Below, piece after piece: positions 35,553 to 44,427 of a stretch of 64,000 nucleotides of DNA. Under the pieces are notes generated by a model. The model had not been told where the DNA came from. It searched no databases and worked only from the letters and a program-made list of their open reading frames with translations. Position 1 is the first letter of the stretch, and each line of letters begins with the position of its first letter. Source of the stretch: Coneutiohabitans sp964457925 (GTDB lineage Bacteria; Zhuqueibacterota; Zhuqueibacteria; Zhuqueibacterales; Zhuqueibacteraceae); the NCBI GenBank assembly GCA_964457925.1, contig CAYWGH010000001.1, positions 496,001 to 560,000 on the forward strand, read 5' to 3'. The position numbers and the translations under genes are program-made.

Positions 35553-35585
35553 ACGGGGCGGACTCAATATCTTGGTTCGCCCCGT
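35553..35585 (+). terminator. GC-rich hairpin, terminator-like, with an alternative partner
   Basis: ACGGGGCG (35553-35560) pairs with CGCCCCGT (35578-35585), then TCTTGTCTC. A second CGCCCC at 35604-35609 could pair with the same left arm instead, so two exclusive folds are possible. The T-tract is weak. Confidence 0.45.
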
Positions 35586-35653
35586 TCTTGTCTCGACAAA
35601 AAACGCCCCAACGGGTGGCTCGATAAAGTGCCAGGAACGGTACTTTTGCCGTG

Positions 35654-35700
35654 AGCGAGAAGCCGCTTTGCAAGAAAAAATGCAAAGCGGCTTTCTCGCT
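35654..35700. other. Long inverted repeat (about 19-bp stem)
   Basis: Left arm 35654-35672 and right arm 35681-35700 pair along their whole length with one bulged base, around an A-rich 8-base loop. No T-tract follows on either strand. It lies between convergent genes and may block transcription from both sides. Confidence 0.6.
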
Positions 35701-35797
35701 TAATGAACCTGGTGTTCAGGCGAGAATGTTGCGACCACGGCTTGGCCGCGGCTGAACAAGTCGAAATCACCGATTTTGACTGCCAAAACTCATGAGA

Positions 35798-36079
35798 TTA
35801 CTTCTTAAAAAGCTGGTCTAGTTTTTTGCGCGCTTCAGCAGCGCGCTCATTTCCGACTTGCCGCGACAGCATTACCGGTTCAAAGTAATCACAAAAATTG
35901 CCCATTTCCTTGTCCGGCACGAATTCAGCCTGCGGCTCGCGGCATTGATGATGGGCATGCACATCATAAAAACGGCAATTGCGACAGCAGTGCAGATAAG
36001 CCGAGCACTTGGGACAGGTGTCCGGGCGCCGGATTTTTTCTTTGATTTGAATATCTGTTCCACACGCATAGCATTGCAT
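35798..36079 (-). CDS. Small cysteine-rich zinc-ribbon protein
   Basis: A 93-residue protein with nine cysteines. CYACG and CPKC give a zinc ribbon in the first 25 residues, then a second metal-binding cluster (LHCCRNCRFYDVHAHHQCRE) and FCDYFEP, ending in a charged helix (AAEARKKLDQLF). Similar short proteins are found across proteobacteria and FCB genomes without known function. Probably cytoplasmic; DNA/RNA or partner binding is a guess. Convergent with the anti-sigma gene. Confidence 0.8.
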   Translation of the reverse strand: MQCYACGTDIQIKEKIRRPDTCPKCSAYLHCCRNCRFYDVHAHHQCREPQAEFVPDKEMGNFCDYFEPVMLSRQVGNERAAEARKKLDQLFKK

Positions 36080-36824
36080 GATGCGCTCCCAAAAATTCTC
36101 ACCATGTTGACGGTTTGACTTTGCGCCGGAATTTAAGCTAAGAAACGTGCTTGCACAACAAAATTCAAATGGTTATATTTCGGCGCAACCAGGAAACAAT
36201 CTCCAATCTTTTATGGTGAACAGAATTTCTTAAGCAAGCGTGATTGTTGCATTTCATCGGCATTTATCCTGAGAAAAACAAACAAATTGCCGCGTTCCTG
36301 ATTTGTAGGCATAAAAATTATTCCGGAACTTATTTTAGTTCCACTCATTGAAGTTAACATGCTCCCGCTGAAAATACCGGTCAAGCAAAGCGCGAGTGCA
36401 AGAAACCATGATCGGTGACAAAGGCTGTGAACCTTTTCAGAAAGGGGGAAATCCCACAATGATTCTTCAACGTTACATTCCGCGTGTCGCCTGCTAAGCT
36501 TTTGCTCGCGAGTCGCTCCTAATCACCAATGCCGCGCTGCTGGGCGGCGTCTCTTCGTCTTTTCACTTCTCGCAGGCAGTCACTTCTGATCGTTATTTGT
36601 CACGAGATGGTTTTTCTCGCTCGGCGGCGTATGCCCGTCTGAACTTGAAGCCGACGCCAGGCTTTCCGATTGCGCGTGTTATGCAAAATACCATCCCAGA
36701 AGAACGGCAATCACTGCACTAATCCGAGCCTTAGTCGTTCGCTGAAAGAACTCATGCGAACGTGGTTAAGCTTTGGGGTTAAACCGATTTTATAATTTTA
36801 GATCCAGGAAATCAAGGAGGATGA
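36080..36824. other. Long intergenic region upstream of the ABC exporter
   Basis: 745 bases. Two doubtful open frames are present: a minus-strand 82-codon frame (36211-36459) with a hydrophobic stretch but no ribosome site, and a plus-strand frame (about 36496-36722) open for 75 codons that has no start codon and could be a gene remnant. The promoter for the next gene is at the right-hand end. Confidence 0.45.
36791..36796 (+). promoter_or_regulatory. Perfect -10 box (TATAAT) before the ABC exporter
   Basis: TATAAT 34 bases before the ATG. The best upstream hexamer is TTAAGC (36766-36771) with a long 19-base spacer, so the -35 is weak. AAGGAGG (36814-36820) follows as ribosome site. Confidence 0.45.
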
Positions 36825-39131
36825 ATGACCCAAAATTTACTACGACAATATTTTCAACAGCCTGAAACCTTGCCCCCGAAGGTGGCGCAAGTCGTTGCGC
36901 AAGCCTTTGGTACAGAAAGAATTCGTGCATATGCACTGAGCGACCTCGACAGCAAAATGCGTTTCTCGGAACGCTGGCTGGTGCTGGGCGAACAGCATCT
37001 TGCTGTGGTCGAGCCGAACGGCGAATGGCGCAACGGCAGCACGGACTGGACGCTGGCAAATTTCTCGCTTGTGACCATCGAGAAATTCGAATGGCTCGAA
37101 GGCTTGTCGAGCAGCCGGCTGAATTTGATTGATCAAGACAAGAAGCTGTTGGTTGCCGCGCAGTTCACGCGCAGGCAAAGCCGCGCCATGAGCAATTTGC
37201 AATTCATGGCGGAGCAGGCGCGTGATCGTTTGCGCTCGCCGGAAAAATCGGTTGAAGCTGCCAGCGAGTTTGAAGGCGCGGAAGAATATCAAGACGCCAT
37301 GCTCAAGGCGGTGTTCGAAGCAAAATCGACGCTGGCGGTTCCGAAAATGGGCGTGATGGTGCGTTTACTGTCGTATTTGCGCCCGCATAAGAAGGAAGTC
37401 GCCATCGGCTTGACGCTTGCCGCCTTGCTCACCGGCTTGAATCTCTTGCCGCCTTATCTCACCGGAGCGTTGATCGACAAAATCATTCGCCCGGCCGAGA
37501 CCGGCCAAATCGCCAATCCCTGGTTTTGGCTGTGGATGGTGATTGGTGCGTTGGCTGTGGTGTGGGCCGGCGGGGAATTTCTCTCGTTCTTGCGCTTGCG
37601 CATCATGGCGCTCACGGGCGAAAAAATCGCGGCGCGCTTGCGCGGCCAGATTTATGCGCATATGCAGAAACTCAGTCTGTCGTTTTTCTCCACGCGCTCA
37701 ACCGGCTCGCTGATCACGCGCGTAAGCTCGGATACCGACCGGCTGTGGGATTTTATCACGTTCGGCATCATCGAAATTATTGTAGCGGTGCTGCAAATCA
37801 TCGGTGTTGCCATCGCGCTGCTGGTGATGGATTGGTCGCTGGCCGTGTTGGTATTGATTCCTCTGCCGTTGATGACGTGGCTGTTCTATCGTCACAGCCA
37901 GAAAATTCAAATTCTGTTTTTGCGCATCTGGCGCAAATGGTCGGCGATGACGGGCGTGCTATCGGACGTCATTCCCGGCATTCGCGTCGTCAAAGCCTTT
38001 GCGCAAGAGAAGCACGAAGTCAATCGGTTTGAAGAGAAAAATGCCGCGCTCGAGCGCGAAGCTGATAATCTGCATGAAACCTGGACGCGCTTCTGGCCGA
38101 AGATGGTCATGCTGATGCATGTGTGCAGCTTGATCGTTTGGTCGGTGGGCGCCCCGCGCGTGTTGCGCCATGTTCTCAGCAATGGCCAGGAAGGCATGCC
38201 ACTCGGCATTTTTATCGCATTCACCGGCTATATGTGGATGTTTTGGGAGCCGGTGCGCCATCTCGGCATGATGAGCCGCACCCTCAACCGCGCAACGTCA
38301 TCGGCCTCCCGCGTGTTCGAAGTGTTGGACACCACGCCGACAATCGTTTCCAAACCCGATGCAATTTCTTTGGAGCCGATTGCAGGCCGTGTCTCATTCG
38401 AAAACGTCACGTTCAACTATGACGGCATTCGCAATGTCGTCAAGGGCGTGTCGTTCGAAGTGAAGCCGGGCGAGATGATCGGCCTGGCTGGCCCCTCGGG
38501 CAGCGGCAAAAGCACGCTGGTGAATTTGATCTGCCGTTTTTACGATGTCAAAAGCGGCGCCGTCAAGATCGACGGCATCGACGTGCGGGACCTGGAATTG
38601 AGCAACATGAGGCGGCAAATCGGCATGGTGTTGCAGGAGCCGTATCTGTTTCGCGGCAGCATCGCCGAGAATATCGCCTACGGTTCACAAGGCGCCTCGT
38701 TACATGACATTATCAACGCAGCGCGCGCGGCCAACGCCCACGAGTTCATCTGCGGCCTGCCGGATGGCTACGATACCATCATCGGCGAGCGCGGCCTGAC
38801 GCTCTCCGGCGGCGAACGCCAGCGCATCAGCATCGCGCGCGCGATTTTGCACAACCCGCGCGTCTTGATTCTTGACGAAGCGACCAGCTCGGTGGACACC
38901 GAGACGGAAAAGAAAATTCAGGAAGCGTTGCAGCGCCTGGTTGCAGGACGCACGACGTTTGCCATCGCGCACCGCCTCTCGACGTTGAGCGCGGCGGATC
39001 GGCTTTTCATCATGGAAGATGGCAAATTGGTGGAACAGGGCACGCACGAGGAGTTGCTGGCCAATCCCGAAGGCGTTTATGCCAAGTTGCATCGTACGCA
39101 ATTGGAATTGCAGGCGCTGATCGCGGTTTAA
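36825..39131 (+). CDS. ABC exporter (fused membrane and ATPase domains) with N-terminal extra domain
   Basis: A 768-residue half-transporter. Residues 1-165 form an unusual soluble domain (RWLVLGEQHLAVVEPNGEW, KFEWLEGLSSSRLNLI) placed before the exporter fold. Six membrane helices span about 175-470. The ATPase has Walker A GPSGSGKST, Q-loop VLQEPYLF, signature LSGGERQRIS, Walker B VLILDEATSSVD and the H-loop AIAHRLST. It should act as a dimer. The next gene encodes a DUF1854 protein; I recall this pair being named 'cyanophycin metabolism-associated' in other bacteria, but no cyanophycin gene is in the window. The substrate is unknown. Confidence 0.92.
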   Translation: MTQNLLRQYFQQPETLPPKVAQVVAQAFGTERIRAYALSDLDSKMRFSERWLVLGEQHLAVVEPNGEWRNGSTDWTLANFSLVTIEKFEWLEGLSSSRLNLIDQDKKLLVAAQFTRRQSRAMSNLQFMAEQARDRLRSPEKSVEAASEFEGAEEYQDAMLKAVFEAKSTLAVPKMGVMVRLLSYLRPHKKEVAIGLTLAALLTGLNLLPPYLTGALIDKIIRPAETGQIANPWFWLWMVIGALAVVWAGGEFLSFLRLRIMALTGEKIAARLRGQIYAHMQKLSLSFFSTRSTGSLITRVSSDTDRLWDFITFGIIEIIVAVLQIIGVAIALLVMDWSLAVLVLIPLPLMTWLFYRHSQKIQILFLRIWRKWSAMTGVLSDVIPGIRVVKAFAQEKHEVNRFEEKNAALEREADNLHETWTRFWPKMVMLMHVCSLIVWSVGAPRVLRHVLSNGQEGMPLGIFIAFTGYMWMFWEPVRHLGMMSRTLNRATSSASRVFEVLDTTPTIVSKPDAISLEPIAGRVSFENVTFNYDGIRNVVKGVSFEVKPGEMIGLAGPSGSGKSTLVNLICRFYDVKSGAVKIDGIDVRDLELSNMRRQIGMVLQEPYLFRGSIAENIAYGSQGASLHDIINAARAANAHEFICGLPDGYDTIIGERGLTLSGGERQRISIARAILHNPRVLILDEATSSVDTETEKKIQEALQRLVAGRTTFAIAHRLSTLSAADRLFIMEDGKLVEQGTHEELLANPEGVYAKLHRTQLELQALIAV

Positions 39132-39282
39132 GCGGAAACAGGCAAGAAAGATGCAGGAGGCTTGAAGCCAGCCCTTTGCATGAAGACCGCAGATTTGTTG
39201 CAAACTCATGGTATCTGATTTTTCGACAAGTCTGCCGCGCAGCGATCGCATAAATTTTTTACCAAAAATTTTTGGAGATGAT

Positions 39283-39828
39283 ATGATCGAAACTTTGGAA
39301 CAACGATCTGAAACTGAACATTTGAAGACTTCAATTTCTCAGCAAGCGCAGAGCACAATTCTCAACCTGCGGCGCCGCGAGGACGGCCGGCTCGTGTTGC
39401 AACAGCCGAACGACAGCGGAGAATTGGCTGAGACTGCGGTACAGCTGGCATGTTGCTTTCCGTGGAGCTATCCGCTGCAATACGTCAGCCTGCGTGATGA
39501 TAAAGGCCATGAACTGATGTTGTTGGAGTCATTGGAAAACCTTGCGGAGAGGCAACGCCAACTTATTGAAGAAGAACTGGGCGCGCGCAATTTTTTGCCG
39601 CGCGTGATTGCCATTAAAGCCGTCACCGATGAAACCGAGCTGTTTCATTGGCGCGTGGTTACGACTGCCGGCGAGCGCAGTTTCATGACGCGGCGGCATG
39701 AACGTCCGCGCCGGCTTGCCAGCGGCGAAGTTCTCATCAAGGATATTTATAACGACATCTATGTCATCGCGCGCGCTGATGATCTCGATGCCAAGAGCTT
39801 GCGTTTGTTGTGGGTTTATTTAGATTAA
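39283..39828 (+). CDS. DUF1854 protein, ABC exporter partner
   Basis: A soluble protein of 181 residues. The family core is visible: LVLQQPNDSGELAETAVQL, ACCFPWSYPLQYVSLRDDKG, RQRQLIEEELGARNFLP and a C-terminal RRLASGEVLIKDIYNDIYVI. DUF1854 proteins are known by their constant pairing with the preceding type of ABC exporter; mechanism unknown. The frame opens at 39208, but ATG 39283 follows GGAGATGAT. It lies 151 bases after the exporter gene on the same strand. Confidence 0.85.
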   Translation: MIETLEQRSETEHLKTSISQQAQSTILNLRRREDGRLVLQQPNDSGELAETAVQLACCFPWSYPLQYVSLRDDKGHELMLLESLENLAERQRQLIEEELGARNFLPRVIAIKAVTDETELFHWRVVTTAGERSFMTRRHERPRRLASGEVLIKDIYNDIYVIARADDLDAKSLRLLWVYLD

Positions 39829-39963
39829 CCCCAACGCAGGCCTGAAGATCAATACTGCGCCCACCAATTGGAAATCGCAGAAAAGGGCTTTTTGCGTTGC
39901 CTTCTGTGCGATTTCCTTTTGTGGGCCAGTGAAGCTTCGAGTGTAGAATTGCTCAGGAAATGC

Positions 39964-40596
39964 ATGTTAGCCTTCGCTCTCAATGCTTTCGTTGCCGTGC
40001 TGGTGATTACCGACCCTCTCGGCAATGTTCCAATATTCGCGAGTTTGTTGAATGACTACACGCCGGCGCAACGGCATATCCTCATTCGCCGCGCCTGCCT
40101 TGTGGGCGTGTTGATCCTCATCTTGTTCACTCTCATGGGAGGTTTCATTCTCAAGCTGTTCGGCATCACGATCGGCGCGTTTCGCATTGCCGGTGGATTG
40201 ATTTTGTTCGGCGTGGCCACACACATGCTCGCCGCACAAAAGTCGCGCATTCGGCTTACGCCCAGCGAGCAAATCGAAGCGCACGAGAAGGAAGATATTT
40301 CCATCGTGCCGCTGGCCATCCCGCTGATCAGCGGGCCGGGCGCGATTGCCACGGTGATGACGCTCACCACGCAAGCCGAGAATGTTTATCACATGGCCAT
40401 CATTATTGCCGCAATCTTGTTCGCCGGCATCACGTCTTATGTGATTTATCATTACGCCGGCTCGCTGTTGCTGAAAATCGGTGAAACCGGGCTCAACATC
40501 ATGACGCGCCTGCTCGGCCTCATTCTTGCCGTGATGGCGGTGCAATTCGTGATCAATGGCGTGCGGGATTCGTTCCCGGAAATTTTTGTCAGGTAG
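39964..40596 (+). CDS. marC: MarC-family integral membrane protein
   Basis: UPF0056/MarC protein (210 residues, normal length) with six helices. Family motifs: ITDPLGNVPIFASLL in the first helix region, RIAGGLILFGVATHML and the mid-protein VPLAIPLISGPGAIATVM. Once thought to be a multidrug-resistance protein, later work gave no support; its transport role is unknown. The open frame begins at 39868, but the ATG at 39964 matches the family N-terminus. It is 135 bases after the DUF1854 gene. Confidence 0.92.
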   Translation: MLAFALNAFVAVLVITDPLGNVPIFASLLNDYTPAQRHILIRRACLVGVLILILFTLMGGFILKLFGITIGAFRIAGGLILFGVATHMLAAQKSRIRLTPSEQIEAHEKEDISIVPLAIPLISGPGAIATVMTLTTQAENVYHMAIIIAAILFAGITSYVIYHYAGSLLLKIGETGLNIMTRLLGLILAVMAVQFVINGVRDSFPEIFVR

Positions 40597-40680
40597 AATA
40601 AGTACGATGCTAACTTGGGGGCAAATCAAATATGCAGGTCTACAGGAAACCGGCAAGAAAGTTGGGCAGTTTTCTGAAAT

Positions 40681-41925
40681 TCATTTTTTGCGTTCCGGAA
40701 CTTCCTCGGAGCCGAGAAAGCGATGGGACCGTTCACCAAGCAGGCTGGCCCGCACCGCGGCTTCTTCCCCAAATTTTTCTCTCAAATCATCGAGCACATG
40801 CGCTATCTTCTCCCGGTTTGGCGGATTTGCCTCTTCAAACAACTGCAACTGTTCGCCGCCGGTGTTGTTGAGATGTGACATGCCCACGCCCACCAGGCGA
40901 ATCTTTTTGTTGTCTCTATCAAATTTGTGAAAAAGATCCAGCGCTACACGCCGCATCAATTCCGTCTCATTCGTGTACGCGCTCAACGTTTGCCGGCGCG
41001 TATATGTCAAGAAACCTTCCAGGCGAATCTTTAGCGTAAGCACGCGGCCTTTGAGCTGCTCCCGCCGCATGTCAGCGCTCAAATCATCTATAATTTTCCA
41101 CAAGCGTTTTTCCACCACCGCCATATCGGCTTCATCTTCATCAAAGGTGTATTCCTGGCTGATCGACTTGCGCGGCCCCCAATCGACAACTTCACGATTA
41201 TCGATGCCGTTTGCCAGTTTCCACAACTGCGCGCCCCACAAGCCGAAATGTCGTGCCAGTGTTTCTTGTGCAGTTTTGGCAATGTCTCCGATGGTATTGT
41301 AGCCGTAATCGCGCAAGCGTTTTTCAGTTTTGGGGCCAACGCCCCAGAGCTTTGCTATCGGCAAAGACGCTAAAAACGCCTGTTCCTCTCCAGGCGGGCA
41401 AATGGTCAAGCCATCAGGTTTCTGCAAATCCGATGCGACTTTGGCAATGAACATGTTGCACGCCAGGCCTACGGAGGCGGTTAAACCAATTTCCTGTTTA
41501 ATACGGGCTTTAAGTTGTTCAGCCAGTTTTGCTGCACTACCGTAAGCGTGATAGGTCTGCGTCACATCCAAAAAAGCCTCATCAATGCTGATTTGCAGCA
41601 ACTGTGGCGAGTAATCACCGAGAATTGCCATGACCCGATGGGAAATCTCGCTATAGCGTCGCGGCCGGCCAGAAACGAAGATCGCTTGTGGACACAAGCG
41701 ATACGCCTTCGAAATCGGCATGGCCGAATGAATGCCATAGCGCCGTGCGACATAATTCGCCGTTGCGACGACGCCGCGCCCGGCGCCGCCTTTGGGATCC
41801 GCGCCGACAACCAGCGGCTTGCCGCGATATTCCGGATGATCCATTTCTTCGATCGCGGCGTAGAACGCATCCATGTCGACGTGAAGAATAAAACGCGAAT
41901 TTTTTGAAACGAAGCTGTTGCTCAC
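40681..41925 (-). CDS. dinB: DNA polymerase IV (Y-family translesion polymerase)
   Basis: Error-prone polymerase that copies across damaged bases (about 414 residues). Catalytic acids lie in ILHVDMDAFYAAIEE and SIDEAFLDVT; the steric-gate region is part of the first motif. Also seen: the finger segment GVVATANYVARRYGI, the helix-hairpin-helix ELWGVGPKTEKRL type thumb (KLWGVGPKTEKRLRDYGY) and the little-finger domain (about 240-350). The tail (about 360-414) extends beyond the little finger and may hold a clamp-binding site; none was clear. GTG 41925 gives the shortest sensible N-terminus. No LexA box was found upstream. Confidence 0.95.
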   Translation of the reverse strand: MSNSFVSKNSRFILHVDMDAFYAAIEEMDHPEYRGKPLVVGADPKGGAGRGVVATANYVARRYGIHSAMPISKAYRLCPQAIFVSGRPRRYSEISHRVMAILGDYSPQLLQISIDEAFLDVTQTYHAYGSAAKLAEQLKARIKQEIGLTASVGLACNMFIAKVASDLQKPDGLTICPPGEEQAFLASLPIAKLWGVGPKTEKRLRDYGYNTIGDIAKTAQETLARHFGLWGAQLWKLANGIDNREVVDWGPRKSISQEYTFDEDEADMAVVEKRLWKIIDDLSADMRREQLKGRVLTLKIRLEGFLTYTRRQTLSAYTNETELMRRVALDLFHKFDRDNKKIRLVGVGMSHLNNTGGEQLQLFEEANPPNREKIAHVLDDLREKFGEEAAVRASLLGERSHRFLGSEEVPERKK

Positions 41926-42041
41926 ACGCGTTTGACTGTTATTCTGATTTTTCCGGCGACTCAATCTCACCGCGTAAAATAACAACTTTTATGAAATTTG
42001 CCATGCAACAGTTGGTTACAGATAAGATTAATCATTGCGCA

Positions 42042-42794
42042 TCAAACGGCCGGCGTTGCCGGCGTGAGTGTTTGCTGCCGCAATTTTTCAATGCGCTTGC
42101 CGATAGCAATACCGCGAAACGTATGCAACGGGCCATTCAAAGCGTAGACGATGCCCGCCCAAAACGAGCTGCGCTCACCGTCGCTGCTTGCAAGCAGGAT
42201 GGATAACATGGCAACGCCAATATTGATGAAGGCGGCATAGATATCAGAGCGGACATATACAAGTTCGATCTCGTTCAGTTCCAGTTCTGCGCGTTTGCGA
42301 TAGGCATGCCAATAAAGCAGCAGATAGATCACAAAGATCGCCAAAAATCCGAGAGAATAAATGATCATCAACTTCGGCGCAAGATTGGCTTTGATTTCGA
42401 TTGCGCCTCCCGGCGGCGCTAGATCGAAAAAGAGGGCGACCAGGGCAGTAAACAAAAACTTGAGCGGGTAAATATAAAACAAGACGACAAAGAGTAGAAT
42501 AGCATTCAAAACGATCGTAAAACCGTCCTGCAAGCCATAGCGGCGAAAGAAAATGTAATGCTCGTACCAAATCCAAACGAGAAACGTGAAACAAATGCCG
42601 AACGCGAGAAAGCCGCGCATCGTGCCGAGCAATTCTTCGAAGCTGCGCGGCACTTCGAGCGACACGACGAGCAGCGTCACCGCAAACGCAAACACCGCGT
42701 CGCTAAAACCCTCGATGCGCGATACTTCACCGCCCCGCCAGCGAAAACCGTTCTTTTCACCTAGACCTTTTCTTTGGATTTGTTCGCGTAGCAT
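42042..42794 (-). CDS. TMEM175-family (DUF1211) potassium-channel-like protein
   Basis: Membrane protein of 250 residues, a single six-helix repeat as usual in bacteria. The signature RIEGFSDAVFAFAVTLLVV (about 26-44) matches the RxxxFSD motif of helix 1, which lines the pore in TMEM175 channels. Helices continue to about 220. Bacterial members form tetrameric potassium channels. The next gene downstream ends in unrelated function, so it is probably a single-gene unit. Confidence 0.88.
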   Translation of the reverse strand: MLREQIQRKGLGEKNGFRWRGGEVSRIEGFSDAVFAFAVTLLVVSLEVPRSFEELLGTMRGFLAFGICFTFLVWIWYEHYIFFRRYGLQDGFTIVLNAILLFVVLFYIYPLKFLFTALVALFFDLAPPGGAIEIKANLAPKLMIIYSLGFLAIFVIYLLLYWHAYRKRAELELNEIELVYVRSDIYAAFINIGVAMLSILLASSDGERSSFWAGIVYALNGPLHTFRGIAIGKRIEKLRQQTLTPATPAV

Positions 42795-42878
42795 GCTCTT
42801 TCCTTATCTCCGAATGATAAGCAAAAATGAGTGATAAATCATCATGATCGTTGAAAACGTCAACCCCGGCAATCGGAT

Positions 42879-44297
42879 TTATTTGATATAAAAGTCGATG
42901 ACTTGTTCGAGCGCGGCGCGGCATACCGGATCAAAATCAACCAGGCTTAGAGAAAACATGCGGCAATCGGCGCTGGGACGATACAGGCCGCGCGCCTCGT
43001 ATCCGGCTCCTTCAAATGCGCCGACTTTGCCGGCATATTTCGTTTGTTGCAAGATTTCATGCTGGCGCTTGAAGAACGGCTCTCGCTTTGCATAGTAATC
43101 CGGCGCCAGACGGTCGAGCTTGCCGCGTTCGATTGCCAGGCTGTCGTATTCCGCTTTTTCCCAGGGCGTGGGGAGCGGCGTGTCCGGTGCGATGAATGCT
43201 TTCCATTTCAGATTGTTCTTGTCGAGCAGCGCCGTCACATTAGGCTCCCACGGCTCGATTTCTTTGGAGTAGAATTCGCTGTAAGAAACTTGCGAGCTGT
43301 AATACTCATCGCCCAAACCTGCAAACGAGTGACCGAATTCATGCACATAAACGTAATCACGTTGCCATTCCTGACCGGGCTGATCGGAAGTGGCGTAGGT
43401 GGTATTGTAGAGTTGATAGATACCGCCGCCGCCGTAACGATCATCATTGACAATAATGTTGATGAAATCATACGGCACTTGCCCGGCGATATCGCGCAGC
43501 GCTTTGTTCGCCTCGGTCAAGATATAGCGCGCCGAGCCGAAGGTGTTATAGGATGTGCCCAAAACGGAATTTTTCCAAATATTTTTATCCGGTTTCGAGA
43601 TGCCGGATTCGTGCGAGACTGCTTCGATCAGCCAAACGTTAAAATCCGATTTGCGTTCTTTGAAGGGCGAGGTGGCAAACATTATCTCGTTGAAATGCTG
43701 CGCGTCTTTGCGAAACTTGCTCAAATCCTTTTCGGCATAGCCGTCGCCAAGAATGACGAGATCGACCTTGCGGCTGGCCGGCCCGTTTTTCATCATCGCT
43801 GTTGCTTTGAATTTTGGCGTGCGCGGCGCGCGATTGATTTGAACCGGGGAGGCGGGATCGATCACCGTCGAGAAAATTTCACGAAAGTTCATCTGTTTGT
43901 CGCGCCGGGAGAGCGTGAATTGTATTTTGCGTTTGGGCATCGGCATGAGCACGCTTTCGTGAAACGTGCGGTAAATGCCTTGCGCGGCCTCGCCGGTGGT
44001 TTGCCATTCGTTGAACATCGTCGAAAATCCGCGTGAGAAAATCATCGTGGTTGTGGCCACGTCATACACACGCGCTTGATATTCGCCGCGATTGAGATTG
44101 TCGATCAAATTGCTTTGGCTGCCGGCCCATTCACCTTCTTCATGGCATTGATCCAATGCTATTGTTTCCCCACCCTTAGTTCCGGTATGATAATAATCCA
44201 CGCGCAGAGTTTTGTTGAGAAAGAAGGCGTCAAACGATTGCGCATGAAGAGTTGAGATGAGGAAAAACAGGAGAAAAATTTTGGAAAATACTTTCAT
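42879..44297 (-). CDS. Secreted M64-family metallopeptidase
   Basis: Exported zinc peptidase of 472 residues. A signal peptide (MKVFSKIFLLFFLISTLHAQ) precedes an N-terminal domain (about 25-150) and the peptidase M64 core: VDLVILGDGYAEKDLSKF, then the zinc motif in VYVHEFGHSFAGLGDEYY (HEFGH plus downstream acidic ligand). The family includes the IgA protease of Clostridium ramosum, but in environmental bacteria the substrate is unknown. The frame extends to 44600, but ATG 44297 begins the signal peptide and follows AGAGAGG. Confidence 0.92.
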   Translation of the reverse strand: MKVFSKIFLLFFLISTLHAQSFDAFFLNKTLRVDYYHTGTKGGETIALDQCHEEGEWAGSQSNLIDNLNRGEYQARVYDVATTTMIFSRGFSTMFNEWQTTGEAAQGIYRTFHESVLMPMPKRKIQFTLSRRDKQMNFREIFSTVIDPASPVQINRAPRTPKFKATAMMKNGPASRKVDLVILGDGYAEKDLSKFRKDAQHFNEIMFATSPFKERKSDFNVWLIEAVSHESGISKPDKNIWKNSVLGTSYNTFGSARYILTEANKALRDIAGQVPYDFINIIVNDDRYGGGGIYQLYNTTYATSDQPGQEWQRDYVYVHEFGHSFAGLGDEYYSSQVSYSEFYSKEIEPWEPNVTALLDKNNLKWKAFIAPDTPLPTPWEKAEYDSLAIERGKLDRLAPDYYAKREPFFKRQHEILQQTKYAGKVGAFEGAGYEARGLYRPSADCRMFSLSLVDFDPVCRAALEQVIDFYIK

Positions 44298-44427
44298 GAT
44301 ATGCCTCTCTAATTTTGGAGATTTCGTTGCTGCCGGCGCGGCCTTGTTGCAGCCGGGCAAGCGCCTGCCGGTCAAATCTTCGCCAATTGAACGGTCTGCC
44401 ATGCAAGCTTTTTTGTGGTGCAAATGT

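Noticed and set aside
36211..36459. 82-codon minus-strand frame with a hydrophobic segment
   Set aside because: No ribosome site, no family, and it begins in low-complexity sequence; left as a note on the intergenic region.
36496..36722. Plus-strand frame open for 75 codons without a start codon
   Set aside because: Could be a gene remnant, but no family is recognised and no start exists; not enough to call a pseudogene.
43044..44036. 330-codon plus-strand frame inside the M64 peptidase gene
   Set aside because: Opposite the zinc motif region of a strong gene, without a ribosome site or recognisable domain.
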